A DNA stretch of 22,409 nt. Origin: an uncultured Collinsella sp. GTDB lineage: Bacteria > Actinomycetota > Coriobacteriia > Coriobacteriales > Coriobacteriaceae. A program made the translations under genes and the position numbers. The stretch is from NCBI GenBank assembly GCA_900542305.1, contig UQMU01000033.1:1-22409 (forward strand), written 5' to 3'. Positions 1 to 8,500 of the stretch are shown here, in pieces; the first letter of the stretch is position 1; every line of letters starts with the position of its first letter. The notes under the pieces were generated by a model. That model searched no databases. It was not told where the DNA came from and saw only the letters and a program-made list of their open reading frames with translations.

Positions 1-50
1 ATACGAGATGCCATAGGTGACTGGAGTTCAGACGTGTGCTCTTCCGATCT
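1..50. other. Illumina adapter with 7-nt index (non-genomic)
   Basis: The first 50 bases are a TruSeq-style index adapter: a P7-side stub, the index GCCATAG, then the read-2 primer site ending in CTTCCGATCT. The reverse complement of the same 50 bases, with the same index, forms the other end of the window. This is library sequence, not a biological terminal inverted repeat, and it cuts into gatC. Confidence 0.98.
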
Positions 51-182
51 ATATTGCAAGACGGGCTCGAGCATCTGGACGGCGTCGTTCATGTAGGACG
101 TCATCTGGGTGAGCTCGTCATCGGTCAGTGCGATCTTTGCGTACTCGGCGATGCCACGCACGTCTTTCTCGCTGAGTGCCAT
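51..182 (-). CDS. gatC: GatC, Asp-tRNA(Asn)/Glu-tRNA(Gln) amidotransferase subunit C, N-terminal part
   Basis: The 44 visible codons begin MALSEKDVRGIAEYAKIAL and continue TDDELTQMTSYMNDAVQML. This is the helical N-terminus of GatC, where the short 'A..A.I.LTDDE' segment is typical. GatC is the small (about 95-100 residue) subunit that stabilises GatA in the GatCAB complex, which converts misacylated Glu-tRNA(Gln) or Asp-tRNA(Asn) in the cytoplasm. The ATG at 182 is preceded by GGAAGGGAG at suitable spacing. The remainder, and the expected gatA and gatB downstream, are lost at the adapter. The family call rests on a short segment, but the pattern and length fit well. Confidence 0.82.
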
Positions 183-308
183 AGGCGCTCCCTTCCGCAT
201 AACAGATAAACCGCTCTAGTATACAGGGCAACGCCGACTTGGAGCAGGCGCTTTACCCAAATGCAGCGAAAACGTAACGAGGGCGGCAGCTGGCAGGCGG
301 CGGGCTGG

Positions 309-392
309 CGGTTTTACAGTGAAACCGCACCGTCCATAGCGAAAACCGTCCCGCCCACAACGAAAAGCATCCCGTCCGAAACGAAAAGCATC
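309..392 (-). repeat. Four imperfect 21-nt tandem repeats beside a REP element
   Basis: Read on the minus strand, four consecutive 21-nt units lie at 372-392, 351-371, 330-350 and 309-329. The first two begin GATGCTTTTCG and the third GACGGTTTTCG; the fourth is decayed. Three of the four end in GGACGG or GGGCGG. The first unit overlaps the arm of the palindromic element at 389-445, so the array seems to have grown from that arm. The units keep a 7-codon phase but the open frame is not convincing as a gene. Confidence 0.7.
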
Positions 393-445
393 ACAACATT
401 CGACGCTTTTCGCCAAAATCGAGATTTTCATCGAATGTTGTGATG
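389..445 (+). repeat. REP-like palindrome, family A copy 1
   Basis: CATCACAACATTCGA (389-403) and its exact reverse complement (431-445) flank a 27-nt AT-rich centre containing CGCCAAAATCG. Three more copies with the same arms lie at 10397-10453, 14621-14681 and 15861-15925. The asymmetric centre gives an orientation: copies 1 and 2 read plus, copies 3 and 4 read minus. It sits between the sortase stop and gatC. It would fold as a strong hairpin, but no U-tract follows on either strand. Confidence 0.88.
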
Positions 446-459
446 ATTTGGAAGTCCCG

Positions 460-493
460 ACCACCACGAAGGTGCCTGTCCCCATTGTGGTGG
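460..493. repeat. Short hairpin repeat, family B copy 1
   Basis: ACCACCAC and GTGGTGGT form the outer stem around a loop containing TGCCTGTCC. The inner part of the stem is imperfect. Related copies lie at 9383-9417, 10335-10370 and 11918-11950. It ends 14 bp from the sortase stop codon and follows family A copy 1 closely. Confidence 0.75.
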
Positions 494-507
494 TTCTGGA
501 GAATGTC

Positions 508-1446
508 TTATGCCGAGGCCTTGGCCTTGCGGCGCTTGCGGATCGCGTGGATCACGATGTCCAGCAGCAACAGCACAATGGCTACGACCACAATGAGCAC
601 GGCGAACTCGCGCTTGCCCCAGTGGCGGCCGGCCAGCGACTTTTGCTTGTCGACGTCCTTCTTGTTGTACTTGGTGCGCACGCAATGCACCAGCAGGCGA
701 TGGTCGTTCACGCCATAGGGCGTGCAGGTGACGAGCGTCACTTTGTCGGTGCCGGGCTCGATGGTCAGCGACTCCATCTCCTCGGGCAGCACGACCTCGG
801 AGTCCACCATCTTGTAGGCGAGCGTCTTGTTCATGGTGTGCAGCAGCACCAGGTCGCCGGGCTCCAGCGAGTGGATGTCGTCGAACATGCTCAGGTTGCG
901 CATGCCCGAGTGCGCGGTGAGCACGCAATGCGTCGAGGTGCCGCCCACCGGCAGGCTCGTGCCCTCCAGGTGGCCGACGCCCGCCATAAGGACTTCCTCG
1001 CTTGTGCCGTGGTAGATGGGCATGCTCACGTCGATGGAGGGGATCTCGACCCAGCTCATCATGGGGTCGCGGTCAAAGATGAGCTGCTGGGCGTAGGGCT
1101 CGATCTGGTCGGCGGGAAGCTCGGTGGCCTCGCCTGCCAGCTGCTCGTTAAAGGAGCGAGCCTGGAGCAGGATGCGCTCGCGCTCCTCGGCAGACAGCGC
1201 GTCCACGGTGCTGGACACCGTGCTGATCTGGTTGAACACGCCCGAGGCCTCGAGCCGGTCCAAGATCCACGGCCAGGTCATAAGGCCCACGCCAATAAGG
1301 ATGATGACGATGGTGATGAGACGGTCGGCCCAGCGCGGCAGTCGCTTGCGACGGCGCTTGGGCTTTGGTTGAGGTTTGGGCTGAGGGCTTGAGCCGCCGT
1401 TGTCCGCGGCGTTATTGCTCTTCATATGTTTGGCGCCCTGCACCAT
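508..1446 (-). CDS. srtC: Class C sortase (pilin polymerase)
   Basis: This 312-residue membrane transpeptidase should cleave LPXTG-type signals and link pilin subunits through a backbone-pilin lysine on the outer membrane face. A basic, Pro/Lys-rich N-terminus (21-38) precedes one membrane segment (about 42-62). The sortase fold follows, with catalytic His179 (in LTAHSGM), Cys241 (in TLVTCTPYG) and Arg250 (in HRLLV). A second membrane segment (about 281-300) with a basic tail is the mark of class C enzymes. IPSIDVSMPIYHGT is the usual class C strand before the active site; I do not see a clear DP(F/W) lid. The ATG at 1446 has GAGGAG nine bases upstream. It lies downstream of three pilin genes but behind a terminator, so it is probably transcribed separately. 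Confidence 0.92.
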   Translation of the reverse strand: MVQGAKHMKSNNAADNGGSSPQPKPQPKPKRRRKRLPRWADRLITIVIILIGVGLMTWPWILDRLEASGVFNQISTVSSTVDALSAEERERILLQARSFNEQLAGEATELPADQIEPYAQQLIFDRDPMMSWVEIPSIDVSMPIYHGTSEEVLMAGVGHLEGTSLPVGGTSTHCVLTAHSGMRNLSMFDDIHSLEPGDLVLLHTMNKTLAYKMVDSEVVLPEEMESLTIEPGTDKVTLVTCTPYGVNDHRLLVHCVRTKYNKKDVDKQKSLAGRHWGKREFAVLIVVVAIVLLLLDIVIHAIRKRRKAKASA

Positions 1447-1462
1447 CGCCGGTCACTCCTCT

Positions 1463-1541
1463 ACAACTCAGTTGTCTAAACAAATAATAGCCGATTAACA
1501 GGCTTCTAAACCGGATAACGCTGCCAGACTGCATTATCCGG
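1463..1541 (-). promoter_or_regulatory. Putative srtC promoter with two palindromes
   Basis: On the minus strand a TATTAT -10 candidate lies at 1484-1489 with no good -35 at 16-18 bp. Just upstream is an 8-bp inverted repeat CCGGATAA/TTATCCGG (1511-1518 and 1534-1541). Between the -10 and the ribosome binding site lies the 13-nt palindrome ACAACTCAGTTGT (1463-1475). A weak -35 next to a dyad suggests activator-dependent expression, but the regulator is not in view. Confidence 0.4.
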
Positions 1542-1601
1542 TCGGGCATAGACTCATATTTGAGTTTTCAAAATATCTCGAATCAACTGAGCGATTCGGG
1601 A

Positions 1602-1712
1602 TACAATGTCTATAGAAAACGACGCACCCCGCGTAAGTGTTGAGAGCGCGGGCGGCCTAGTTTTCAGCTTTTGTTAAATGCCCGGGCCTCTAACCCCGGG
1701 CATTCTTATTTG
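1602..1712 (+). ncRNA. Candidate small RNA between srtC and the backbone pilin gene
   Basis: A plus-strand -10-like TACAAT lies at 1602-1607. The following stretch can form an outer stem GAAAAC/GTTTTC (1615-1620 with 1660-1665) around an inner stem CCCGCG/CGCGGG (1628-1633 with 1647-1652). It ends in a plus-strand terminator hairpin at 1677-1712. No plus-strand gene lies upstream to use that terminator, which argues for a short RNA of about 100 nt. The -35 region is poor; an inverted repeat CGAATC/GATTCG (1579-1584, 1593-1598) overlaps it. I recognise no known RNA family. Confidence 0.4.
1677..1712 (+). terminator. Rho-independent terminator, plus strand
   Basis: A perfect 10-bp stem, AATGCCCGGG (1677-1686) with CCCGGGCATT (1695-1704), has an 8-nt loop and is followed on the plus strand by CTTATTTG. 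The minus-strand side is A-rich rather than T-rich. A weaker hairpin TTTGCGC/GCGCAAA follows at 1709-1730. Confidence 0.6.
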
Positions 1713-1844
1713 CGCTTGTTGTGGCGCAAATGCCTTCTACCGTCCGCACCGCGCGTGCGCCTACGGACCTTAAACCGAACCTCATACGAGTCAAAAAACG
1801 CGATGACGGATGAGTCCGCATCGGACGGTGGAGGCTGCCTGTGT

Positions 1845-1888
1845 TGTCCAAAAAGAACGGGGCAGACTCCAGCGCGGAGTCTGCCCCG
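1845..1888 (-). terminator. Strong rho-independent terminator of the pilin operon
   Basis: A perfect 13-bp stem, CGGGGCAGACTCC (1858-1870) with its complement (1876-1888), has a 5-nt loop. On the minus strand it is followed by TTCTTTTT. It lies 100 bp beyond the backbone pilin stop and before srtC, so most pilin transcripts should end here. Confidence 0.88.
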
Positions 1889-1988
1889 AAAAGAGAATGG
1901 CAAAGCAAGAACGTGGATGGACGAGAAAAGTGTCCGCAAGTCTCATGGTCATCACATCCCACCTGCCAAAGGGATGGGTGAGCGAGCG

Positions 1989-3782
1989 TTACTCCTGCTC
2001 GGACTCCTCAGCCTGCTTACGGCTGCGGATGAGGTGCGCCACACCGATGCACAGCACCGCGCCACCAGCGATCCAAGTGAAGGTCACGCCGTTAAGACCG
2101 GTGAGCGGGAGGCCGGAGCCCTTCTGGTCGACAATGATGAAGCTGAGCTTGCCGGTAGATGCGGTAGCCTTGTTGTCCTTGACCACGCCATCTGCTGCCT
2201 TGATTGCAGAATCAACGCTGGGGATAACCTCGTCGCCGGTCTGATTGAGCTCGCGCTTGATGGTGAAGGTCACACCGTTTGCTGCGGAGTTATTGTAGCC
2301 AGGCGCCGGGGTGACCTCTTTCAGGATGTAGGTGCCTTCATCGAGACCGACAACGTTAATCTTGCCTTTTGCGTCGGTCCTCAGCTTGGCCTGCTCACTA
2401 TTGGTCGTCTTGGTGCCGTTTGCCTTGATAAAGTTGTTCGTCTCACCCTGCTCCTGAAGCGTGAACTCAACGCCTTCGAGCCCCTTAGTTTCATTATCGG
2501 AACCCACCTTGGTGACATCGATGCCATAGGTGTAGTCATAGGCAGGGTGAATTACCGTATTGCCCTCGCCTGTACCGTTCGGGTTGTTAGAATAGGTAAG
2601 CTTAACCGTATTCTCCTGAGCCTTGCCGATAAGATCCTTGAACTTTTCCTTAATGACATTATTGCTGTCGAAAATCTTGGAGGAGTCGAGCTTGGCTTGA
2701 TACTCGACGGTCACCCTCGAGCTAGCGTTGACGGCAATGGGGTTATTGTCAACGTCAACACAATTCCTCAGGTTCTTGAAGTTAACGGTAAGTTCGTTAT
2801 CATCCGAGAGATTTGTGGTGTAGCCCCGCTCGGTATCATTCTTTACGGTCTGGTTACCGATCGTAACCGTGACATCCGGAACATTATTCTCGCTGCCATC
2901 GACGAACTTGGGCGTCATGGAATTGGGCAGTTTGTCCGTGAAGACGTATTTATAGTCGCTATAGGTGTCGATATTACTCGCAACCGTACCGACGAGTTTG
3001 TAATCGACCCAATCGTCCATAGCAGAGTCAGCGGCCTTATTGGGTTTGGTAAGAATGTCTCCGTTCTCCACTGTCACCCAATTTTTGTCCTTGTCATCCA
3101 TAACAGCCTTGTTGACGGTAGGAATGCTGGTCTTCTCGGTAACCACCACATCGCCGGCGCCCACAACGGCATAAATCGGAGAAGTGGCAGTATTCTTGTT
3201 GTCAGCTTCCGACCCATCCGGAGCTAAAGTGTCCTTGTCAGTCAGGAACAGGTAATAACCAGATTTGTCGAAAGAAACCTTGTTGCCCGCCGCAAACGAA
3301 GCCTTCGTAGCGCCCGTCGGGATGGTCGGAGCGACATCCTTCGCAACCAGTCCAGCAAGCGTATTGAGCAAATCGGTGTCTTTGAGAACCGTCGTGTTTG
3401 TGGTCCCGATAATGTTGGCAGTCAGCCAATTGGCAACATCCTGCGGGCTGGCATCGGTTTTCAGAGCGCCTTCCTTATATTTGTTGATAGCCTCGATGAT
3501 GGCATTTTGCGTCGTGTCCTCAACGCCAGTTGCCCACTTAACATTCGAAACGACCTTGTCAGTCTTGCAGGCCTCATCCACGACATCGGCCTCGAAAATC
3601 TGGTAGGCCTTGTACTTCACGCTGCCATTGTCTTCGTTCTTATTGATCTTAATGCTATTGGTCGAAGCAGTCGCACCATCAGCAAACGCCATGGTCACCG
3701 GGGCCATGACTCCGCCAAAGCTCAACGCTGCTGTGAGGCCTGCCGTTACTGCCAGGCGGGCGATGTTCTTGCTCATACTCAT
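1989..3782 (-). CDS. LPXTG-anchored backbone (major) pilin, SpaA-like
   Basis: This 597-residue surface protein is the probable polymerised shaft subunit. It has a Sec signal peptide (MSMSKNIARLAVTAG..., cut near residue 34), an N-terminal pilin domain with KAYQIFEADVVD (58-69), and VVVTEKTSIPTVNK (212-225), where Lys217 sits like the YPK-motif lysine that sortase uses for polymerisation. A C-terminal CnaB-type domain carries the E-box YILKEVTPAPGY (485-496, Glu489), expected to promote an internal isopeptide bond. The sorting signal is LPLTG (558-562) with a hydrophobic segment and basic tail. The start at 3782 was chosen for AGAGGA at good spacing; an in-frame ATG at 3887 lacks a ribosome site. 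GC content (near 47% in sampled lines) is far below the neighbouring pilin. The gene lies last in the pilin operon, the usual backbone position. Confidence 0.9.
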   Translation of the reverse strand: MSMSKNIARLAVTAGLTAALSFGGVMAPVTMAFADGATASTNSIKINKNEDNGSVKYKAYQIFEADVVDEACKTDKVVSNVKWATGVEDTTQNAIIEAINKYKEGALKTDASPQDVANWLTANIIGTTNTTVLKDTDLLNTLAGLVAKDVAPTIPTGATKASFAAGNKVSFDKSGYYLFLTDKDTLAPDGSEADNKNTATSPIYAVVGAGDVVVTEKTSIPTVNKAVMDDKDKNWVTVENGDILTKPNKAADSAMDDWVDYKLVGTVASNIDTYSDYKYVFTDKLPNSMTPKFVDGSENNVPDVTVTIGNQTVKNDTERGYTTNLSDDNELTVNFKNLRNCVDVDNNPIAVNASSRVTVEYQAKLDSSKIFDSNNVIKEKFKDLIGKAQENTVKLTYSNNPNGTGEGNTVIHPAYDYTYGIDVTKVGSDNETKGLEGVEFTLQEQGETNNFIKANGTKTTNSEQAKLRTDAKGKINVVGLDEGTYILKEVTPAPGYNNSAANGVTFTIKRELNQTGDEVIPSVDSAIKAADGVVKDNKATASTGKLSFIIVDQKGSGLPLTGLNGVTFTWIAGGAVLCIGVAHLIRSRKQAEESEQE

Positions 3783-3890
3783 CTTCTTTTCCTCTGCTTT
3801 CTGCTTGAAATCCATTTGATCTAAAACCATCTGTCTGTGTCTAAGCATCTGCTTGGTTATGTCTCGCCCCGCTCTCTGTGGGGCCATTGG

Positions 3891-5558
3891 CTACTCTTTA
3901 TGGCTGCCACCTCCCCGCTTGACCAGGAGCGCGACCACGATGAGCGCGGCTCCGGCGACCGCTGCGGCGGCCGCGGCGTACATTGCCATATCGCCTGTCG
4001 AGGGCATGAAGCCTCCGGTGATAGTGCTAGGGGGCGTGCCGGTGGGCGTGTTGATGAGCGACGCCTCCAGGCTGCCCGTCGACCCGTCCGCGCTGTCGAC
4101 GCGCAGGGGCGACTCGGCGGTGATGGTGAGCTTGGGCTTGGCGGCGGCCACCTGGTTGACGTCCAGACCCTCGGCCTTGACCGTCACGGAGCGCGTGCCC
4201 TCAAAGGCGGTGTAGCCCTTGGGTGCCTTGAGCTCGCGGACCTCCAGCTTGCCCGAGTCCACGCCCGAGACGGTCACGCGGCCGTCCTCGCCCGTGGTGA
4301 CGGTGGCCTTGCCCTCCGCATCCCACGTGCCATCGGCCACCAGCGTGCGACCGCGGTCGTCGGTGATGCTCAGGACCGCCCCGGGCAGCGGCTTGTCGCC
4401 GTCGCTGCCGCGCTTGGTGAGCGCGAGATCCCAGGTGTAAGCGCACGCGTTATCGCTCGGCGTGCGGGTGAAACCGGCATCGCCGGACTGGTCGGCAAAG
4501 GGAGAGCGCGGGTAGCGCAGGTAGACCTCGTTGGGGTTGCCCTTCGCGATGCCGTGGTTGCATGCGCTGCCGAGCGGCGCGTTGTACACGGCGACCACGC
4601 GGGCGCCCGCGGTGAAGGCGTCGGCCCCGCCGAGCGCGGCGATCAGGTCGCCGGTGCGCACGGTGAAGGTTCCGTCCGCGGCCACCTTGGTGGCGCACTG
4701 GGCCGTGATGTCGGTCCAGCCCTTGGCAGGCTCGGTGCCGGCGCGCCCATCCTTGCCGGTTGAGACGGCGTCGAAGCCGCCGTCCGCACCCGCCGCCACG
4801 TACACGTGCATGCTCGCTGCGACCCTGGAGGGATCGAGCCCCGCGCTCATGGCGTCAACGAACTGCACCGCGTAGGTGTCGTAGGCGGTGAGACCCGCCG
4901 GGACCGTGGCCGAGAGGCGCCAGTACAGGTCGTCGGCGACCGCGGCGTCGGCGGCCTTGCCCCATGCAGCGGTGCTGTCCTCCAGCACGTGCTTGGCCAC
5001 CTTGGGGGTCGCCGCCTTGGGCTTGACGGTGACGGCGCTGCCGCCGACCAGGGCCATGATCGGCGCGGTGCCGGCCTCGCCCTCGGCGATGGCATCGTCG
5101 TCGGCGACGATGAGCCAGTAACCGCAGGGCAGTTCGGCCGCCGTGCCCGCGTTAAGGGCCACGGACACAGCGCCAGAGCTCTGGAGGGAACGAGCGAGCT
5201 GTGCGCTCAGCGCGCTCGTAAGGTGGGAATCGACGTTGAGCCACTCGGCAGCTTCCTGCGCGGTGGTCTGGGACTTGGGCATGCCGGCGCTGTGCAGCAC
5301 AGGCAGGACAGCGTCGCGCGCGGCGTCGTTTGCCCAAGCGAGGTCGGTGGCGATCTTAGCGTCGCTGTCACCGTCGACGACGTCGGCGCTAAAGATCTGG
5401 TAGGCATCGTAGCTGCTCGCCACGGCGCCGCTCACCGTGATGGAACCTTTCGAGGTCGGCGCGGCCTGCGCGGAAGCGGGGAACACAACCGCGCAGGTAC
5501 CGATCAAGAGGGCAAGCAGCGCAAACAAGATCGGGAAGGAGCTAACATTCTTATTCAC
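3891..5558 (-). CDS. Minor (probably basal) pilin, SpaB-like, with MPSTG sorting signal
   Basis: This 555-residue secreted protein is a paralogue of the backbone pilin: DAYQIFSADVVD (51-62) matches the same motif there. The signal peptide ends near residue 32 (SAQA). VTVKPK (176-181) resembles a pilin-motif lysine, and LEVRELKAPKGY (438-449, Glu442) is a CnaB E-box. The wall-sorting motif is MPSTG (518-522), followed by an Ala-rich membrane segment and a basic tail. The different motif suggests use of another sortase, perhaps the housekeeping enzyme that fixes the pilus base to the wall; this is inference. I chose the GTG at 5558 because AAGGGGGGTGAG precedes it and its codons overlap the adhesin stop by 8 bp (translational coupling); upstream ATGs give no credible signal peptide start. 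GC is near 67%, unlike both neighbours. Confidence 0.86.
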   Translation of the reverse strand: MNKNVSSFPILFALLALLIGTCAVVFPASAQAAPTSKGSITVSGAVASSYDAYQIFSADVVDGDSDAKIATDLAWANDAARDAVLPVLHSAGMPKSQTTAQEAAEWLNVDSHLTSALSAQLARSLQSSGAVSVALNAGTAAELPCGYWLIVADDDAIAEGEAGTAPIMALVGGSAVTVKPKAATPKVAKHVLEDSTAAWGKAADAAVADDLYWRLSATVPAGLTAYDTYAVQFVDAMSAGLDPSRVAASMHVYVAAGADGGFDAVSTGKDGRAGTEPAKGWTDITAQCATKVAADGTFTVRTGDLIAALGGADAFTAGARVVAVYNAPLGSACNHGIAKGNPNEVYLRYPRSPFADQSGDAGFTRTPSDNACAYTWDLALTKRGSDGDKPLPGAVLSITDDRGRTLVADGTWDAEGKATVTTGEDGRVTVSGVDSGKLEVRELKAPKGYTAFEGTRSVTVKAEGLDVNQVAAAKPKLTITAESPLRVDSADGSTGSLEASLINTPTGTPPSTITGGFMPSTGDMAMYAAAAAAVAGAALIVVALLVKRGGGSHKE

Positions 5559-8500
5559 GACGCTCACCCCCCTTCGCATTCGCCTTGCGACGAATGTGCA
5601 TCCAGGCCGCAGCAGCGCAAAGCACCGCCGCGCCGGCAAGGTACGTCAGAGTGACGCCCGACATACCAGAAAGGGGCAATGAGGTGGAGTAGGTGTTGGT
5701 GAAGGTGGGGGTGTCGGTCTTGGTTTCCGCGCCGTTGGCGTCGACCTCGTAATAGGCCGGCGTGCAGGTCAGATGTCCTTTGCCGTCATCCTTTGCCGTC
5801 ACCACGACCTTGAAAGTCTTTGTGTCGTTCTTGTAGCCTTCGTGCTCGGTGCCTTCGTTCTCGTCGGCGGGGCATTCACGGATGTAGTAGGTGAACCTCG
5901 CCTGCTGATTGCTATCGAGCTCATCAACGCCTAGTGGGCCGATTTGTACCGGATTGAACTTTACTGTCTGAGGGTTTTCTGACCCAGAAGTATATGTATA
6001 TATGGGCTGAAAAGTTTTCTCCGTGTTGTCGGTATTCTCAGCATACAACTTGAACTTGAACTTCTTCATCTCGCCGCCATCGACCTTCTTGGTCATCTGA
6101 GGCGTCCAGGTGCCTGAGGTCTTGTAGGGAGCAAGTTCGTTCATAAATGCAGGATTGGAGCCGTTGCCGATTTTTACGGTCAAGACGGCACTGTCAGCCG
6201 TATCCGTGCTCCAGCTATAGAAGCCATCATAATTAGTGAATTCGGTACCGTTTTTCTTTTTGACGGATACTTTGGATGTGTTCGCATCAACCACATAGCG
6301 ATTAATGTTGATCCCCAAAAGGCTAGTTGTAACCGGATTAGCGCTGACGCTCACATGAATTTTATAGATGGTCTTATCGAATGTGGTGCCCTCCTCATTG
6401 ATGGGGACCTCAACCAGGTAAAGGTCGTAATTACCCGACTGATAGTTCGCGGCAGTATCAATGACAATCTCACCGTCTTCATTAACGGTAACCGCAGACG
6501 TCGCCTCGCATCCGTTTGCGTTGAGTGTGCCGTCCTCATTCCAGTATGGTTCATTGGATGAATTGGCAGGTGCGCCCAGGAGCTCAAACTGATAGGAATG
6601 ATTCTTGAGATCTTGTTTAGCGCCATCCTTTATAAGGAACTTGTTGGCCTTGACTTTAATTGCAGGGTACACGTCCAAGGCAGCGGCGTCGCCAACGACA
6701 AGATCGCCGTTGGTCATAATGCCGCCACCGTGGGTGTAGGAGTAGTTACCACTGATGATGGTCGTAGCCGCTGTCTTCGCCTTTCCCATGGCCTCATCAG
6801 TCGGATGGGCCTCAAGACCGAACATGTACTTGGCCTCGGCACCGCCATTTGGGTCGATGGTAATCGGATTTCCATCGCAAGTGCCCTGCCAACCAGCCGA
6901 TCCGCCGCCGAGCATCTTGCCAAGAACGACAGCGATCGTCTTATCCGCGCCATCTTTATTACGTACCAGGAAGAAATCCTTATGGCCGGCGCTTTTGAAG
7001 TCAGGCGTGATGTAATCAGGATCCTGGTCTTGCTTTTTGCCATCGCCACCAGCGGAATAATGGGGTGTATCCAATGTAGCGCCATCTTGGTCAACGTTAT
7101 CAGTATTGCCATAGATAGCAGCACCATTGGAGTGTGAAACGATCGTCTCGCCCGTAGGACATGCGCCAATTCCGCCGCTCCAGCCACCGGCCTTATTGTC
7201 AGTGATGAGCGATTTGAGAATGGTGAGTCTACCGTTCTTCTGAATGAAGATACCGCCGCCGCCCCAGTCGCCTTTGCGACCTTCGCCAGAGTTAGAGCCC
7301 GTCATGGTCTTGTTGTTGGTGATATATATCTTGCCGTCAGCGTCAGCGTCAATTGTCGCGTGCGTATCAGTGCTGATACGCAGACCGCCGCCTTCGGCGT
7401 TCTCCGCCACGTTGCCCGCGATTGTACCGCCCGTCATTTTGAACGTAATCTTCTGGTTCCAAAAGCCAGCGTAGATTCCGCCGCCAGCCTCATGGGAGTA
7501 ATTGGCCGTAACGGAGCCGCCCGTCATAGTTAGCGTTCCATTGGTGGTAGACGCAATGCCGCCGCCGCCGAGCAGGCCGTTGTTATAAACGTTACTGTCA
7601 GCAACGCGAGCGTTAGCTCGGTTGTTAGTTATAGTGGCAGATCCACTGATGGTAACGTTTGCGCCCTTGGTGTAAACACCGCCGCCGTAACCGCCATCAT
7701 TGGTGTTATCTCCATTGTTGATAGTGTTTGCATACGTAGCGTTGCCCGAGATGACACCACCGGAGAGATTCAGCGTGGCATTCTCAGCATAAATGCCGCC
7801 ACCAGAAGCGGCCTTGTTCGCGGCAATCACGCCGTTGGTCATGTTGACTGTGACTTTCGCGCCTACTACGCACAGGCCGCCGCCCCAGCCTCCGCGCTGC
7901 TGATTAAGATTCGCGCCAGTGATATAGCCGCCGCTGATATTCACTTGGGTATCGTTATTCTTGCCTTCGGCAAAAATAATATGGCCATTGTTAGCCAAGT
8001 TATTCGGCGTTGTGATCATACCGCCGGTGAGGTTAAGCGTACCGCCATCCTGAACGGAAATGACCTGTTGAACCGATCCGCTTTCGGACGCACCGATAAT
8101 TGCACCGAAGCCGCTGACGACATGCTTAGTTGTGGTTTCAGTGGTGCCAAGGCGGTCCTCATTAGGCACACTTGATGTCACATAGTAGGTAAGAGTAGCT
8201 TTGTTGCTGGCATCCCATGCCATGATTGCGGGCTGGCCGGGATGATCACCATCAACAAGAGAAGTCGTATCGATTGGTGTTGCAGAGTCCTCAATGGTAA
8301 GTGCGCCACTCTTAACCGTAATGAACGTGTCGTTGCTGCCGGTGCGGTAATTAAGCTTGTGCCCCGCAAGGTCGATCGTGGTGTTTTGGCTGATGGTGAT
8401 TGATGTACTCGAACTAATATCAGCCGCAAGACGCAGCTTTTCGGGCTTCTTCTCCATGGCAAGATAGGTAGTCCAATCATCGTCACTCTCCAGCAGCGTG

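Noticed and set aside
216..485. Minus-strand frame with 7-residue repeats (DAFR.GR)
   Set aside because: The repeat comes from the 21-nt DNA repeat and the REP arm; the frame crosses both repeats and lacks a ribosome binding site, so it is probably not a gene.
448..1392. Long plus-strand open frame opposite srtC
   Set aside because: It is the complement of a clear sortase with intact His, Cys and Arg. Its protein is His/Gln/Val-rich with no family features, as expected for antisense GC-rich coding sequence.
1671..3227. 518-codon plus-strand open frame over the terminator and backbone pilin
   Set aside because: It runs through a terminator hairpin and opposite a pilin with signal peptide, E-box and LPLTG. 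No ribosome site or recognisable domain.
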